Positions 22,933 to 31,348 of a stretch of 33,622 nucleotides of DNA are shown here, one piece after another. Positions within the stretch are counted from its first letter, which is position 1; each line of letters opens with the position of its first letter. The stretch is from contig CACZHP010000030.1 of NCBI GenBank assembly GCA_902780935.1, positions 1-33,622 of the forward strand, read 5' to 3'. The translations under genes and the position numbers were made by a program. The notes under the pieces are model-generated. The model made no database searches and had not been told where the DNA came from. It saw nothing but the letters and a program-made list of their open reading frames with translations. The stretch is from an uncultured Bacteroidia bacterium. Its GTDB lineage: Bacteria; Bacteroidota; Bacteroidia; Bacteroidales; UBA932.

Positions 22933-24501
22933 ATGAAATTGAAGTTTTTCCCTGTTCTGCTGGCCATTGCCGGCATCCTCTCTTCCTGCGGAGACAATGA
23001 CCCCAGGCTTGTGATATTCACTTATGACGGCTTGCGCTGGCAGGAACTTTACACAGGTGCCGACTCCACCCTTGTGGGTAACTCAAGGTATGTTGACGAT
23101 CCGGGTCAGTTGAAAGGAAAGTATTGGAGGGCGACTCCCCAGGAACGCCGCTCCGCCCTGATGCCTTTCACGTGGAGTTATATTGAATCTAATGGATATA
23201 TGCTCGGGAACCGTCTGAAAGGCAGTCAGTTCCAGGTCTCGAACGGGTTGGCTTTCTCTTATCCGGGGTACAGCGAGATGTTCTGTGGCTGGGCCGATGA
23301 CGACCGGGTCGACAGCAACGCCGCCATTCCTAACCCTAACCCAAGTGTGCTGGAGGCGGTAGCCCAGGATCCTCGTTATAAAGGCAGCGTGATGGTCTAT
23401 GGTTCCTGGAACTCGATCCGTTACGCCGTCAACAACGACAGGGGAGGCTTCCCTGGGAGCGTGTCCTACGAGCCGGATGTGGCTGCCCACAAGAGCCCTG
23501 AGCTGGAGATGCTCAACAGGATGCAGGAGGTGATGCCCCGCTACTGGGGCGAGGAGCGCTTCGACGCTTTCACATACGCCTATGCCCTCGAGACGATGAA
23601 GAAAGACCACCCGAAGGTGATCTGGGTCGCTTTCGGAGACACTGACGAGTGGGCGCATGCCGGCAAATATGACTTTTATCTTGAGGCCACGCACGGTACT
23701 GACGATATGATTCGCCAGATCGTGGAATATTGCGAGAGCGACCCGTTCTACAAGGGAAAGACCACGTACCTGATGACAACCGACCATGGGCGCGGCAACA
23801 GGGGCGCTTTCAGGGATCACGGAACCGGAACCAGGGGCTCTGAGAACACCTGGATGATAGCTTTCGGCAAGGGAATCCAACGCCTTGGGGAGACATCCGC
23901 CAACGGTCCTTTCTACACCCGCCAGTTCGCCGCCACGATAGCCGACATCCTCGGGATAGATTTCACTCCCGGCAACGGGGAGAAGCAGCCCCCGGTCGAT
24001 CCCGGATTCAAAGGGGAGCCTTTGAATGAAAATATGGCCATCAAGGACATGGGTTATTTCCACGAGATGGACGTCCAGCCGAAGGGTTCCGGCCTGAGGT
24101 ACAAATACTATGAGGGCCCCTTCGTCAGCGTGGATGAGCTCTTGACCTCGACTGCCGTGGACAGGGGGATAGCCAATGAGTTCTCTATCGACGGTGCCAA
24201 GGTGGACGACCACTTCGGCTATGACTTCCATGGTTTCATCAAGATCCCCGTTTCTGGACGTTATATCATTTCGGTCGCTTCCGACGATGGCTCCAAGGTA
24301 TTTATCGACGACAAGCTGGTCATCGACAATGACGGGAGTCACAGCGTGAATGTCGTTGAAGCCTCACTCGCCATGGATGCCGGGTTCCATCGGATCCAGG
24401 TCCTTTATTTCGACGATTGCGAAGGTCAGTCCCTTGATGTCGGGATCGACGGATGCGGGATTTCCTATGAGACCATCCCGGGGTCGATGCTGTTCCATTG
24501 A
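22933..24501 (+). CDS. Alkaline-phosphatase-superfamily lipoprotein with PA14 domain (copy 1)
   Basis: 522 aa. Lipobox LSSC (Cys19). The alkaline-phosphatase/nucleotide-pyrophosphatase fold shows a complete two-metal set: Asp32 (FTYDGLRW), probable nucleophile Ser114 in YPGYSEMF (the slot usually Thr in phosphodiesterases), Asp238/His242 (GDTDEWAH), Asp284-His285 (TTDHG) and His296 (RDHG). Residues about 380-515 are a PA14 module (GLRYKYYEGPF, HFGYDFHGF, SDDGSKVFIDDKLV, YFDDCEGQ). Likely a phosphodiesterase or phosphatase, less likely a sulfatase because the sulfatase CxPxR motif is absent. It begins 6 bases after the regulator, so it is co-transcribed with it. Acidic residues just after the lipid Cys may favour surface display. 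Confidence 0.85.
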   Translation: MKLKFFPVLLAIAGILSSCGDNDPRLVIFTYDGLRWQELYTGADSTLVGNSRYVDDPGQLKGKYWRATPQERRSALMPFTWSYIESNGYMLGNRLKGSQFQVSNGLAFSYPGYSEMFCGWADDDRVDSNAAIPNPNPSVLEAVAQDPRYKGSVMVYGSWNSIRYAVNNDRGGFPGSVSYEPDVAAHKSPELEMLNRMQEVMPRYWGEERFDAFTYAYALETMKKDHPKVIWVAFGDTDEWAHAGKYDFYLEATHGTDDMIRQIVEYCESDPFYKGKTTYLMTTDHGRGNRGAFRDHGTGTRGSENTWMIAFGKGIQRLGETSANGPFYTRQFAATIADILGIDFTPGNGEKQPPVDPGFKGEPLNENMAIKDMGYFHEMDVQPKGSGLRYKYYEGPFVSVDELLTSTAVDRGIANEFSIDGAKVDDHFGYDFHGFIKIPVSGRYIISVASDDGSKVFIDDKLVIDNDGSHSVNVVEASLAMDAGFHRIQVLYFDDCEGQSLDVGIDGCGISYETIPGSMLFH

Positions 24502-24519
24502 TAAAACAACTAACAGATA

Positions 24520-26082
24520 ATGAGAAGAATAATTGTCTTTTTGCTGGGCGCTTGCGCCCTGCTTGCATCATGCTCAAAGGTAGATAACGACCCCAAGGTT
24601 ATCGTGATCACTTTCGACGGCCTACGTTGGCAGGAAGTCTTTACCGGCGCTGATTCAACCCTGATTGCGGATCCCCGTTTCGTCAAGGATCCGGAGGCGT
24701 TGAAAGCCAAGTATTGGAAACCCACCCCGGAGGCTCGCAGGGAGGCGCTTATGCCGTTTGTCTGGAGCCATATAGCCTCGAACGGCTATCTTATCGGCAA
24801 CAGGAACAAGAACAGCCTCATGCAGGTCTTCAACAACAAGGCTTTCTCCTATCCGGGGTACAGCGAGATGTTCTGCGGCTGGGCCGATGACGAGAGGATT
24901 ATCGAGAATGACCCTATTCCGAATCCCAACGTCAGTGTCATGGAGGTCGCCAACAAAGATCCTCGTTACAAGGGCCATGTCATGGTCTATGGCTCCTGGG
25001 AGTCGATCCGTTTCGCCGTCAACAACGAGCGCGGCGGCTTCCCCGGCAGTACCGCCTACGAGCAGAACGTGTCCCCGAATCCGAGCCCGAGGCTGAAGAT
25101 GATCGACAGGATGATGGAGAGCATGTATGGCGGCCCCCGTGGAGGGGAGAGGCCCGACGCGTTCACTTACGCTTACGCCATGGAGACCCTCCGCAACGAC
25201 CATCCGAAGCTACTGTTCATCTCTTTCGGAGCCACGGACGAGTTCGGGCATGGCGGGGAATATGACAAGTACCTTGAGATAACCCGCCAGACGGACGGAT
25301 TTATCCGTGACATAGTGGAGACTTGTGAGGCTGATCCTTTCTACAAAGGCAAGACCACTTACCTTATCTCGACCGACCACGGCAGAGGCAAAGGGGAAAA
25401 ATTCAAGAATCATGGTGCGGATGTCAGGGGCGCCAACCAAACGTGGCTGATGGCTTTGGGAAGGAATATTCCGGCGGCGGGTGAGACCGAGAACAACGGG
25501 CCGTTCTATACCAAGCAGATAGCCGCGACCGTGGCTGACCTGCTCGGTATTGATTTCACCCCAGGCAACGGAGTCAAGAGCGATCCATTCGACCCGACCT
25601 ACTATAAGGCACCCGAGGCTCCCGTGGCATCGGCGAGTTTCCAGGCGATTAAAGCCACGCCTAAGGGCCATGGCGTGCGTTACACCTACCATGAGGGGCC
25701 TTTCATGAGCGTTGGCGAGGCCTTGTCGAGCCCTGTCGTAGCCAAGGGGACCATCCCGTTCCTCTCCACATCGGCAAAGCGTCAGGAAGACCATTTCGGA
25801 TTTAGTTTCAACACTCTGATGAAGATAGAGAAAACCGGCCTTTACCAGCTCTCGCTGGCTTCTGACGACGGTTCAAAATTGTTCCTTGACGGGCAACTCC
25901 TCTTTGACCTCGACAGGGACGGGGGCGGCTTCGCCGAAGCCTGGATCCAGCTTGAGGCCGGTTTCCACCGCCTTGAGATCCCATATTTCGAGAATTACGG
26001 AGCCGAGAACATAGAAGTCGGTCTTGTCGGCGAAGGCATTGAGGTAGAGCAACTTCCTGCCTCGATGCTATGGTACGATTAA
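24520..26082 (+). CDS. Alkaline-phosphatase-superfamily lipoprotein with PA14 domain (copy 2)
   Basis: 520 aa, a paralogue of the preceding gene 18 bases upstream. Lipobox LASC (Cys18). The same metal and nucleophile pattern is kept: Asp33 (TFDGLRWQE), Ser115 (YPGYSEMF), GATDEFGH in place of GDTDEWAH, STDHG and KNHG. The C-terminal PA14 module is retained (GVRYTYHEGPF, HFGFSFNTL, SDDGSKLFLDGQLL) but lacks the GSHS and DCEGQ signatures shared by copy 1 and the DUF4838 protein. Divergence is spread over the length, so this is an old duplication rather than a recent one. Probable phosphodiesterase/phosphatase of unknown substrate. Its stop lies 3 bases from the stop of the convergent kbl gene. 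Confidence 0.85.
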   Translation: MRRIIVFLLGACALLASCSKVDNDPKVIVITFDGLRWQEVFTGADSTLIADPRFVKDPEALKAKYWKPTPEARREALMPFVWSHIASNGYLIGNRNKNSLMQVFNNKAFSYPGYSEMFCGWADDERIIENDPIPNPNVSVMEVANKDPRYKGHVMVYGSWESIRFAVNNERGGFPGSTAYEQNVSPNPSPRLKMIDRMMESMYGGPRGGERPDAFTYAYAMETLRNDHPKLLFISFGATDEFGHGGEYDKYLEITRQTDGFIRDIVETCEADPFYKGKTTYLISTDHGRGKGEKFKNHGADVRGANQTWLMALGRNIPAAGETENNGPFYTKQIAATVADLLGIDFTPGNGVKSDPFDPTYYKAPEAPVASASFQAIKATPKGHGVRYTYHEGPFMSVGEALSSPVVAKGTIPFLSTSAKRQEDHFGFSFNTLMKIEKTGLYQLSLASDDGSKLFLDGQLLFDLDRDGGGFAEAWIQLEAGFHRLEIPYFENYGAENIEVGLVGEGIEVEQLPASMLWYD

Positions 26083-26085
26083 TCT

Positions 26086-27276
26086 CTACTTGATCACTCC
26101 AAGTTCCTTACCCACCTTGATGAACGCGGCGATCGCTTTGTCAAGGTGTTCTTTTTTGTGGGCGGCGGAGAGCTGCACCCTGATCCTGGCCTGTCCCTTC
26201 GGGACGACGGGATAGTAGAAACCGGTCACGAATATTCCCTCCTCGGCCATTTTGGCGGCGAACTTCTGGGAAAGGGGAGCGTCGTAAAGCATAACGGCGC
26301 AGATCGCGCTCTGGGTAGGCTTGATGTCGAATCCGGCGGCCATCATCGCGTCGCGGAAGTACTTCACGTTCTCCTGCTGGCGGTCGTGAAGCTCATTGCT
26401 CTCTCCGAGCATCTTGAACATCTCGATGCCGGCTGCCACGATCATAGGAGGCAGGGAGTTGGAGAAGAGGTAAGGACGGGAACGCTGGCGGAGCATGTCG
26501 ATGATCTCCTTGCGGCCGGTCGTGAAACCGCCCACAGTGCCACCGAAGGCCTTTCCGAGGGTGCCGGTGAAGATGTCGATCCTCCCGTAGCAGCCGAACT
26601 GCTCGGCGACTCCGCGGCCGGTCTTGCCGACGACTCCGGCGCTGTGGCTCTCATCCACCATCACGAGGGCGTCATATTTCTCGGCCAGGTCGCAGATCTT
26701 ATCCATAGGGGCGACATTGCCGTCCATCGAGAACACACCGTCGGTACAGATAATCCTGAACCTCTGGGCCTGGGCCTCCTTGAGGCAACGCTCCAGATCC
26801 TCCATGTCAGCGTTGGCGTAGCGGTAGCGGACAGCCTTGCAGAGGCGTACTCCGTCGATGATGGAGGCATGGTTGAGGGAATCGGAGATGATAGCGTCCT
26901 CGGCTGTCAGAAGCGGCTCGAAGACACCGCCGTTGGCGTCGAAGCAGGAAGCGTAGAGGATGGTGTCCTCGGTCTTGAAGAACTCGGAAATCGCTTTCTC
27001 GAGCTCCTTGTGGAGATCCTGGGTGCCGCAGATGAAGCGCACCGAGCTCATTCCGAAGCCTCTCTCGTCCATGGCCTTCTTGGCGGCCTCGATGAGCCTC
27101 GGGGAGTCGGCCAGGCCGAGATAGTTGTTGGCGCAGAAATTAAGGGCCTTACTGCCGTCCTGGAGAGTGATCTCGGCGGACTGGGCGGAGGCGATGTTCC
27201 TCTCGTTCTTGTACAGGCCGGCTTCCTGGATGGAGGCGAGCTCTGCTTTCAAATGTTCCTGAAATTTGCCGTACAT
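26086..27276 (-). CDS. kbl: Glycine C-acetyltransferase (2-amino-3-ketobutyrate CoA ligase)
   Basis: 396 aa, the normal length for Kbl. This cytoplasmic PLP enzyme converts 2-amino-3-ketobutyrate plus CoA to glycine and acetyl-CoA, the second step of threonine degradation. Seen: NFCANNYLGLAD, SVRFICGTQDLHKELE, the SDSLNHASIIDG block, VDESHSAG (Asp208, His211) and the PLP lysine Lys242 in GTLGKAFGG. This is the alpha-oxoamine synthase pattern with the Kbl-type N-terminus. The gene is divergent from the threonine dehydrogenase gene across an 86-base gap, giving a complete two-step pathway. A biotin-pathway KAPA synthase is less likely because of the length, the conserved N-terminus and the neighbour. 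Confidence 0.95.
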   Translation of the reverse strand: MYGKFQEHLKAELASIQEAGLYKNERNIASAQSAEITLQDGSKALNFCANNYLGLADSPRLIEAAKKAMDERGFGMSSVRFICGTQDLHKELEKAISEFFKTEDTILYASCFDANGGVFEPLLTAEDAIISDSLNHASIIDGVRLCKAVRYRYANADMEDLERCLKEAQAQRFRIICTDGVFSMDGNVAPMDKICDLAEKYDALVMVDESHSAGVVGKTGRGVAEQFGCYGRIDIFTGTLGKAFGGTVGGFTTGRKEIIDMLRQRSRPYLFSNSLPPMIVAAGIEMFKMLGESNELHDRQQENVKYFRDAMMAAGFDIKPTQSAICAVMLYDAPLSQKFAAKMAEEGIFVTGFYYPVVPKGQARIRVQLSAAHKKEHLDKAIAAFIKVGKELGVIK

Positions 27277-27296
27277 GGTTATAAATGATTATTTAG

Positions 27297-27327
27297 TTTT
27301 ATGTTTGACGAAAATAATGTAAATTCG
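27297..27327 (+). promoter_or_regulatory. Candidate promoter for the threonine dehydrogenase gene in the divergent gap
   Basis: The divergent gap 27277-27362 contains TTTT (27297-27300), a 19-base spacer and TAAATTCG (27320-27327), each box one mismatch from TTTG-N19-TAnnTTTG. Transcription would begin about 30 bases before the ATG at 27363. On the opposite strand a TATTTTCG at 27309-27316 could serve kbl, but its upstream box is not recognisable. The two candidate boxes nearly touch, so expression of the pair may be linked. Confidence 0.4.
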
Positions 27328-27362
27328 CGGCAGCTAATTTAGCAATTAAACCGCTATCTGCA

Positions 27363-28316
27363 ATGAAAAATGTGCTTGTTATCGGATCAACCGGTCAGAT
27401 CGGCTCCGAACTCACGATGAAAATCAGGAGAATGATTCCTGAAGGCAATGTTGTCGCTGGTTATATCAAAGGCGCCGAGCCCAAGGGCGAGCTTCTCGAA
27501 AGCGGCCCCGCCGCCGAAGCCGATGTCTGCAACGGTGAGCAGCTTCTTGAGGTTGTCAAGAAGTATAAGATCGACACCATCTACAACCTCGCCGCCCTCC
27601 TGTCGGCTGTCGCCGAGAGGAAACCCCAGCTGGCCTGGCATATCCAGATAGACGGTTTGATGAATATCCTCGAGATCGCGAGGGAGAACGGCTGCGCCGT
27701 GTTCACCCCCTCCTCTATCGGGTCCTTCGGCCCTGAGACTCCTCGCCAGAACACTCCGCAAGACACGATCCAGAGGCCCCGCTCGATGTACGGCTGCACC
27801 AAGGTGGCCACTGAGCTTCTGAGTGACTATTACTTCCACAAATTCGGAGTCGATACACGTTCGGTCCGTTTCCCGGGCCTGATTTCCAACGTGACCCTCC
27901 CCGGAGGAGGCACCACGGACTACGCCGTCGAGATCTATTACGCCGCCGTCAAGGGTGAGGAGTTCGTCTGCCCGATCGCTCCCGGCACTTTCATGGACAT
28001 GATGTACATGCCCGACGCACTGAAGGCCGCCGTCGATATCATGAACGCCGACCCTTCCAGGCTTGTCCACCGCAACTCCTTCAATATCGCCTCGATGAGC
28101 TTCGATCCCGAGATCCTCAGGGCTAAGATCACCGAGCATATTCCCGGATTCAAGATGCGTTACGAGGTCGATCCCGTCCGTCAGGCCATCGCCGAGTCCT
28201 GGCCGGACAAGATGGATGACAGCTGCGCCCGCACGGAGTGGGACTGGAAGCCCTCATACGACCTTGAGGGCATGACCGTTGACATGATTGACGCGCTTAA
28301 GAAGAAACTTTTATAA
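27363..28316 (+). CDS. L-threonine 3-dehydrogenase, SDR (epimerase-like) type
   Basis: 317 aa, cytoplasmic. Extended short-chain dehydrogenase: NAD-binding GSTGQIG (Gly8, Gly11, Gly14), the NLAALLSAVAE block, SSIGSFGP and catalytic Tyr143/Lys147 in SMYGCTKVATELL. The TPRQNTPQDTIQRPRSMYG region and RFPGLIS are characteristic of SDR-type threonine dehydrogenases rather than sugar epimerases. It oxidises threonine to 2-amino-3-ketobutyrate with NAD, the substrate of the divergently encoded Kbl. This is not homologous to the zinc-dependent Tdh of E. coli. A 4-base gap separates it from the beta-helix gene downstream, suggesting co-transcription. Confidence 0.9.
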   Translation: MKNVLVIGSTGQIGSELTMKIRRMIPEGNVVAGYIKGAEPKGELLESGPAAEADVCNGEQLLEVVKKYKIDTIYNLAALLSAVAERKPQLAWHIQIDGLMNILEIARENGCAVFTPSSIGSFGPETPRQNTPQDTIQRPRSMYGCTKVATELLSDYYFHKFGVDTRSVRFPGLISNVTLPGGGTTDYAVEIYYAAVKGEEFVCPIAPGTFMDMMYMPDALKAAVDIMNADPSRLVHRNSFNIASMSFDPEILRAKITEHIPGFKMRYEVDPVRQAIAESWPDKMDDSCARTEWDWKPSYDLEGMTVDMIDALKKKLL

Positions 28317-28320
28317 TCCT

Positions 28321-30117
28321 ATGAGACATATCCTTCTGGCGGTAGGACTGCCGCTGCTGCTTTCCGTCACGGCGATGGGAAAGGAATATCACGTTACCAA
28401 AGCCGGACCATTGAGAACAATCAACGCCGCTGCGAGGATCGCTTTGCCAGGCGATACCATCACCGTACATGAGGGCGTCTATCGCGAATGGGTCGATCCT
28501 CAAAGAGGCGGCAGGGGAGAGAGCAGCAGGATCCTTTACAGGGCCGCTGAAGGAGAGAAGGTCGAGATCAAGGGCTCGGAGATAGTCACGGGTTGGAAAA
28601 AGGTACGTAAAGGCAGTGACACCTGGTCAGTGACCGTGCCTAATTCCCTTTTTGGAAGCTTCAATCCTTTCGCCGAGGAGTTCAAAGGAGATTGGCTGGA
28701 CACAAAGTTCCCCATGCACCTTGGGGACGTCTATCTGAACGACGTGTCCCTTTATGAGGCGAAGAGCGTTGACTCGCTGCGTGTTGTGAGGAAAACCCTG
28801 AGGGATCCCCAGGGAGTATGCCTTAACTGGTTCGCCTCAGTTGGCGAGACCGCCACCACGATAACGGCATGTTTCGACGGGGCGGACCCGAACAAGGAAA
28901 CTGTCGAAATAAATGTGCGCCCGACATGCTTCTACCCCACAAGGGAAGGAGTCAATTATATCACTGTGAGGGGGTTCCGAATCAGCCAGGCCGCCACTCA
29001 ATGGGCCGCTCCTACCGCGGAGCAGATCGGGATGGTAGCTCCTCATTGGGGTAAAGGCTGGATCATCGAGGACAACATCCTGAAAAACTCCCATGCGAGC
29101 GGGATCACGCTCGGGAAAGAAGCCGGCACCGGACAGGATGAGTGGAGTAAAGACGAACGTCACATCGATGGCTCCATCCACTACCTGGAGACCATCTTCA
29201 AAACTCTGAGAAAGGGCTGGGACAAAGATATTATCGGCTCCCACATCGTCAGGAACAATATAATCTCCGATTGCGGGCAGGCAGGAATATGCGGAAGCAT
29301 GGGTTGCGCCTTCAGCGAGATCTACGGGAACGAGATTTTCAACGTCTTTGTGAAAGGCACCGACCAGTATAACGGGGCCGAGCTTTCCGGAATCAAGTTC
29401 CACGGGGGGATCGACACTTATATCCATGATAACCGGATCCATGACTGCAACCAGGCTGTATGGCTCGATTGGATGGGGCAGGGGGCCAGGGTATCATCCA
29501 ACCTCTTCTACGACAACTGGCAGCAGGACCTCTTCATCGAGATGGTCCATGGCCCTTACATCGTGGACAACAACATCATGCTTTCTGAATATTCGTTATT
29601 GGATGCCGCTGAAGGCGGAGCCTATGTCCATAACTTCATCTACGGGAAGATCAGGGACATAAGCTGGGAGGATCTTCGTTTCGTCCCCTACAACCTGCCG
29701 CATTCGACCTCGATAAAAGGTATCAGCCGGATAGAGCATTCGGACTGCAGGTTCTTCAATAACATCTTCTGCTCCAACGACGGAGACACAAGCTGGGATT
29801 TGGAGCGGTACAAAGAATCAGACCATCCGGCAGTCGTCGAGGGCAATGTGATCTTGCGTGACCAGTCTTTTGAGCTGCATTCCGAAGGGGATGATGTTTT
29901 CCTGTCTTTCGGGCCCATGAAGCTGCCCTCAAATTGCGGTCTGGTGGATAGCGGGAGGCTCGGAGTAACCTTCCTGTCTGATTGTGGGTATGAGAATCCT
30001 GACGGGACCCCGATCAGTTTCGACGAGGACTATTTCCACGAAAAAAGACCCGGAACCAACATGGTCCCAGGTCCTTTCGCGACTTTCCCCGACAGCCGGA
30101 TTAAAGTCTGGAAATAG
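28321..30117 (+). CDS. GH120-like right-handed beta-helix glycosidase (putative beta-xylosidase)
   Basis: 598 aa from ATG 28321, chosen because it starts a signal peptide (RHILLAVGLPLLLSVTAMG); an in-frame ATG at 28288 lies inside the preceding gene. The N-terminus has the parallel-helix signature RTINAAARIALPGDTITVHEGVYREWVD with GSEIVTGW (given here by positions about 32-100). Repeated helix turns follow (IIEDNILKNSHASGITLG, YIHDNRIHDCNQAVWLDWMG). WLDWMGQGAR and, 24 residues on, LFIEMVHGPY resemble the catalytic Asp and Glu region of GH120 beta-xylosidases, and the length fits that family. A pectate-lyase-like or other beta-helix enzyme is the alternative. It sits away from the main glycosidase run, 4 bases after the threonine dehydrogenase gene, and converges on pepT with 7 bases between stops. 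Confidence 0.7.
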   Translation: MRHILLAVGLPLLLSVTAMGKEYHVTKAGPLRTINAAARIALPGDTITVHEGVYREWVDPQRGGRGESSRILYRAAEGEKVEIKGSEIVTGWKKVRKGSDTWSVTVPNSLFGSFNPFAEEFKGDWLDTKFPMHLGDVYLNDVSLYEAKSVDSLRVVRKTLRDPQGVCLNWFASVGETATTITACFDGADPNKETVEINVRPTCFYPTREGVNYITVRGFRISQAATQWAAPTAEQIGMVAPHWGKGWIIEDNILKNSHASGITLGKEAGTGQDEWSKDERHIDGSIHYLETIFKTLRKGWDKDIIGSHIVRNNIISDCGQAGICGSMGCAFSEIYGNEIFNVFVKGTDQYNGAELSGIKFHGGIDTYIHDNRIHDCNQAVWLDWMGQGARVSSNLFYDNWQQDLFIEMVHGPYIVDNNIMLSEYSLLDAAEGGAYVHNFIYGKIRDISWEDLRFVPYNLPHSTSIKGISRIEHSDCRFFNNIFCSNDGDTSWDLERYKESDHPAVVEGNVILRDQSFELHSEGDDVFLSFGPMKLPSNCGLVDSGRLGVTFLSDCGYENPDGTPISFDEDYFHEKRPGTNMVPGPFATFPDSRIKVWK

Positions 30118-30124
30118 TTGATTG

Positions 30125-31348
30125 TCAGGACTCGCTGTAGAGAGTGATTATATTCAGAATCACTTCGGAAGCCTTCTCAATCGATTCTTGTGGGACGAAT
30201 TCCATCTTGCCGTGGAAGTTCAGTCCTCCTGCGAATATGTTGGGGCAAGGGAGACCCTTGAAACTGAGGTTGGCCCCGTCGGTGCCGCCCCGGATGGGCT
30301 GGATCTTCGGCTTGATCCCGGCCATCTCCATGGCCTTGACCGCCTTCTCGACCACATGGTAGTGCGGCTCGACCTGCTCCCTCATGTTGTAATACTGGTC
30401 CTTGACCACAGGTGTCGCCGTCCCCCCGCCGTACTTCAGGTTGATGAAGTCGCAGCACTTCAGGATGGCTCTCTTTTTCTTCTCGAACAAGCTCCTGTCG
30501 TGGTCCCGGATGATGAAAGTGATGTCCGCCTCCTCGACCGAGCCGCTGAAGCCGATCAAGTGGAAGAAGCCCTCGTAGCCTTCGGTATATTCAGGCCTCT
30601 GGTCCACAGGCAGCAGGGAATTCATCTCCATGCCTATCAGGATCGCGTTCCTCATCTTGCCCTTGGCATAACCGGGGTGGACGTTGCGGCCCTGGATGTG
30701 GATCTTCGCCGAGGCGGCGTTGAAGTTCTCGAACTCCAGCTCGCCGATCTCGCCTCCGTCCATGGTGTAGGCGTAGTCGGCCCCGAACCTTTCGACGTCG
30801 AACTTCACCACCCCTCGGCCGATCTCCTCGTCTGGAGTGAACCCGATCTTGATGTCACCGTGCTTATATTCAGGATGTTCCATGATGTACTGGATAGCGT
30901 CCATGATCTCGGCGACCCCAGCCTTGTCATCTGCTCCGAGGAGTGTCGTCCCGTCCGTCGTGATGAGGGTCTGTCCGACATAATGTAGCAGCTCCGGGAA
31001 CTCGGAAGGCTTCAAGGCCAGTCCCGGAACCCCTTTAAGGGGAATGTCTCCGCCGTCATATTCCTCGATGATCTGAGGTTTGATATTCGCTCCGGAAGCG
31101 TCCGGGGCCGTGTCCACATGGGCGATGAACCCTATCGCAGGGACCTTTGCCTCAATGTTGGACGGAATAGAGGCCATCACGTAGCCATATTCGTCGAGAG
31201 TGGCCTCCACTCCCATAGCCGTGAGCTCATCCCTGAGCATCCGCAGCAGGTCGAGCTGCTTGGCGGTCGAGGGCTGGCTCTCAGAGTTCTCGTCGCTCTG
31301 GGTGTCCACAGCGACGTACCTTAAAAACCTGTCAATTATTTTTTCCAT
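30125..31348 (-). CDS. pepT: Peptidase T (tripeptide aminopeptidase)
   Basis: 407 aa, the standard PepT length. This cytoplasmic di-zinc M20 peptidase removes the N-terminal residue of tripeptides. Seen: IAHVDTAPD (His77, Asp79), LLGADDKAG (Asp140), FTPDEEIGRG (Glu174-Glu175), TMDGGEIGELE and, near the C-terminus, NIFAGGLNFHGKMEF with the last zinc ligand His. The start ATG (31346-31348) lies inside the end of the OPT transporter gene, a 17-base overlap that points to translational coupling of peptide import with cleavage. No cleavable signal peptide. Confidence 0.95.
   Translation of the reverse strand: MEKIIDRFLRYVAVDTQSDENSESQPSTAKQLDLLRMLRDELTAMGVEATLDEYGYVMASIPSNIEAKVPAIGFIAHVDTAPDASGANIKPQIIEEYDGGDIPLKGVPGLALKPSEFPELLHYVGQTLITTDGTTLLGADDKAGVAEIMDAIQYIMEHPEYKHGDIKIGFTPDEEIGRGVVKFDVERFGADYAYTMDGGEIGELEFENFNAASAKIHIQGRNVHPGYAKGKMRNAILIGMEMNSLLPVDQRPEYTEGYEGFFHLIGFSGSVEEADITFIIRDHDRSLFEKKKRAILKCCDFINLKYGGGTATPVVKDQYYNMREQVEPHYHVVEKAVKAMEMAGIKPKIQPIRGGTDGANLSFKGLPCPNIFAGGLNFHGKMEFVPQESIEKASEVILNIITLYSES

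Noticed and set aside
23083-24342. 419-codon open frame on the - strand opposite AlkP copy 1
   Set aside because: It lies entirely antisense to a gene with an intact catalytic set and lipobox, has no recognisable domain, and is expected from the GC-rich codon use.
26146-27288. 380-codon open frame on the + strand opposite kbl
   Set aside because: Kbl is unmistakable on the - strand; the antisense product has low-complexity Gly/Leu/Asp composition and no family signature.
27277-27362. Promoter for kbl on the - strand
   Set aside because: A TATTTTCG box exists, but the upstream TTTG box at the right distance is missing; not called separately.
30143-30164. Inverted repeat AGTGATT/AATCACT near the GH120-pepT junction, considered as a terminator
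   Set aside because: The stem is short, has no T-run, and lies inside the pepT coding end; probably chance.
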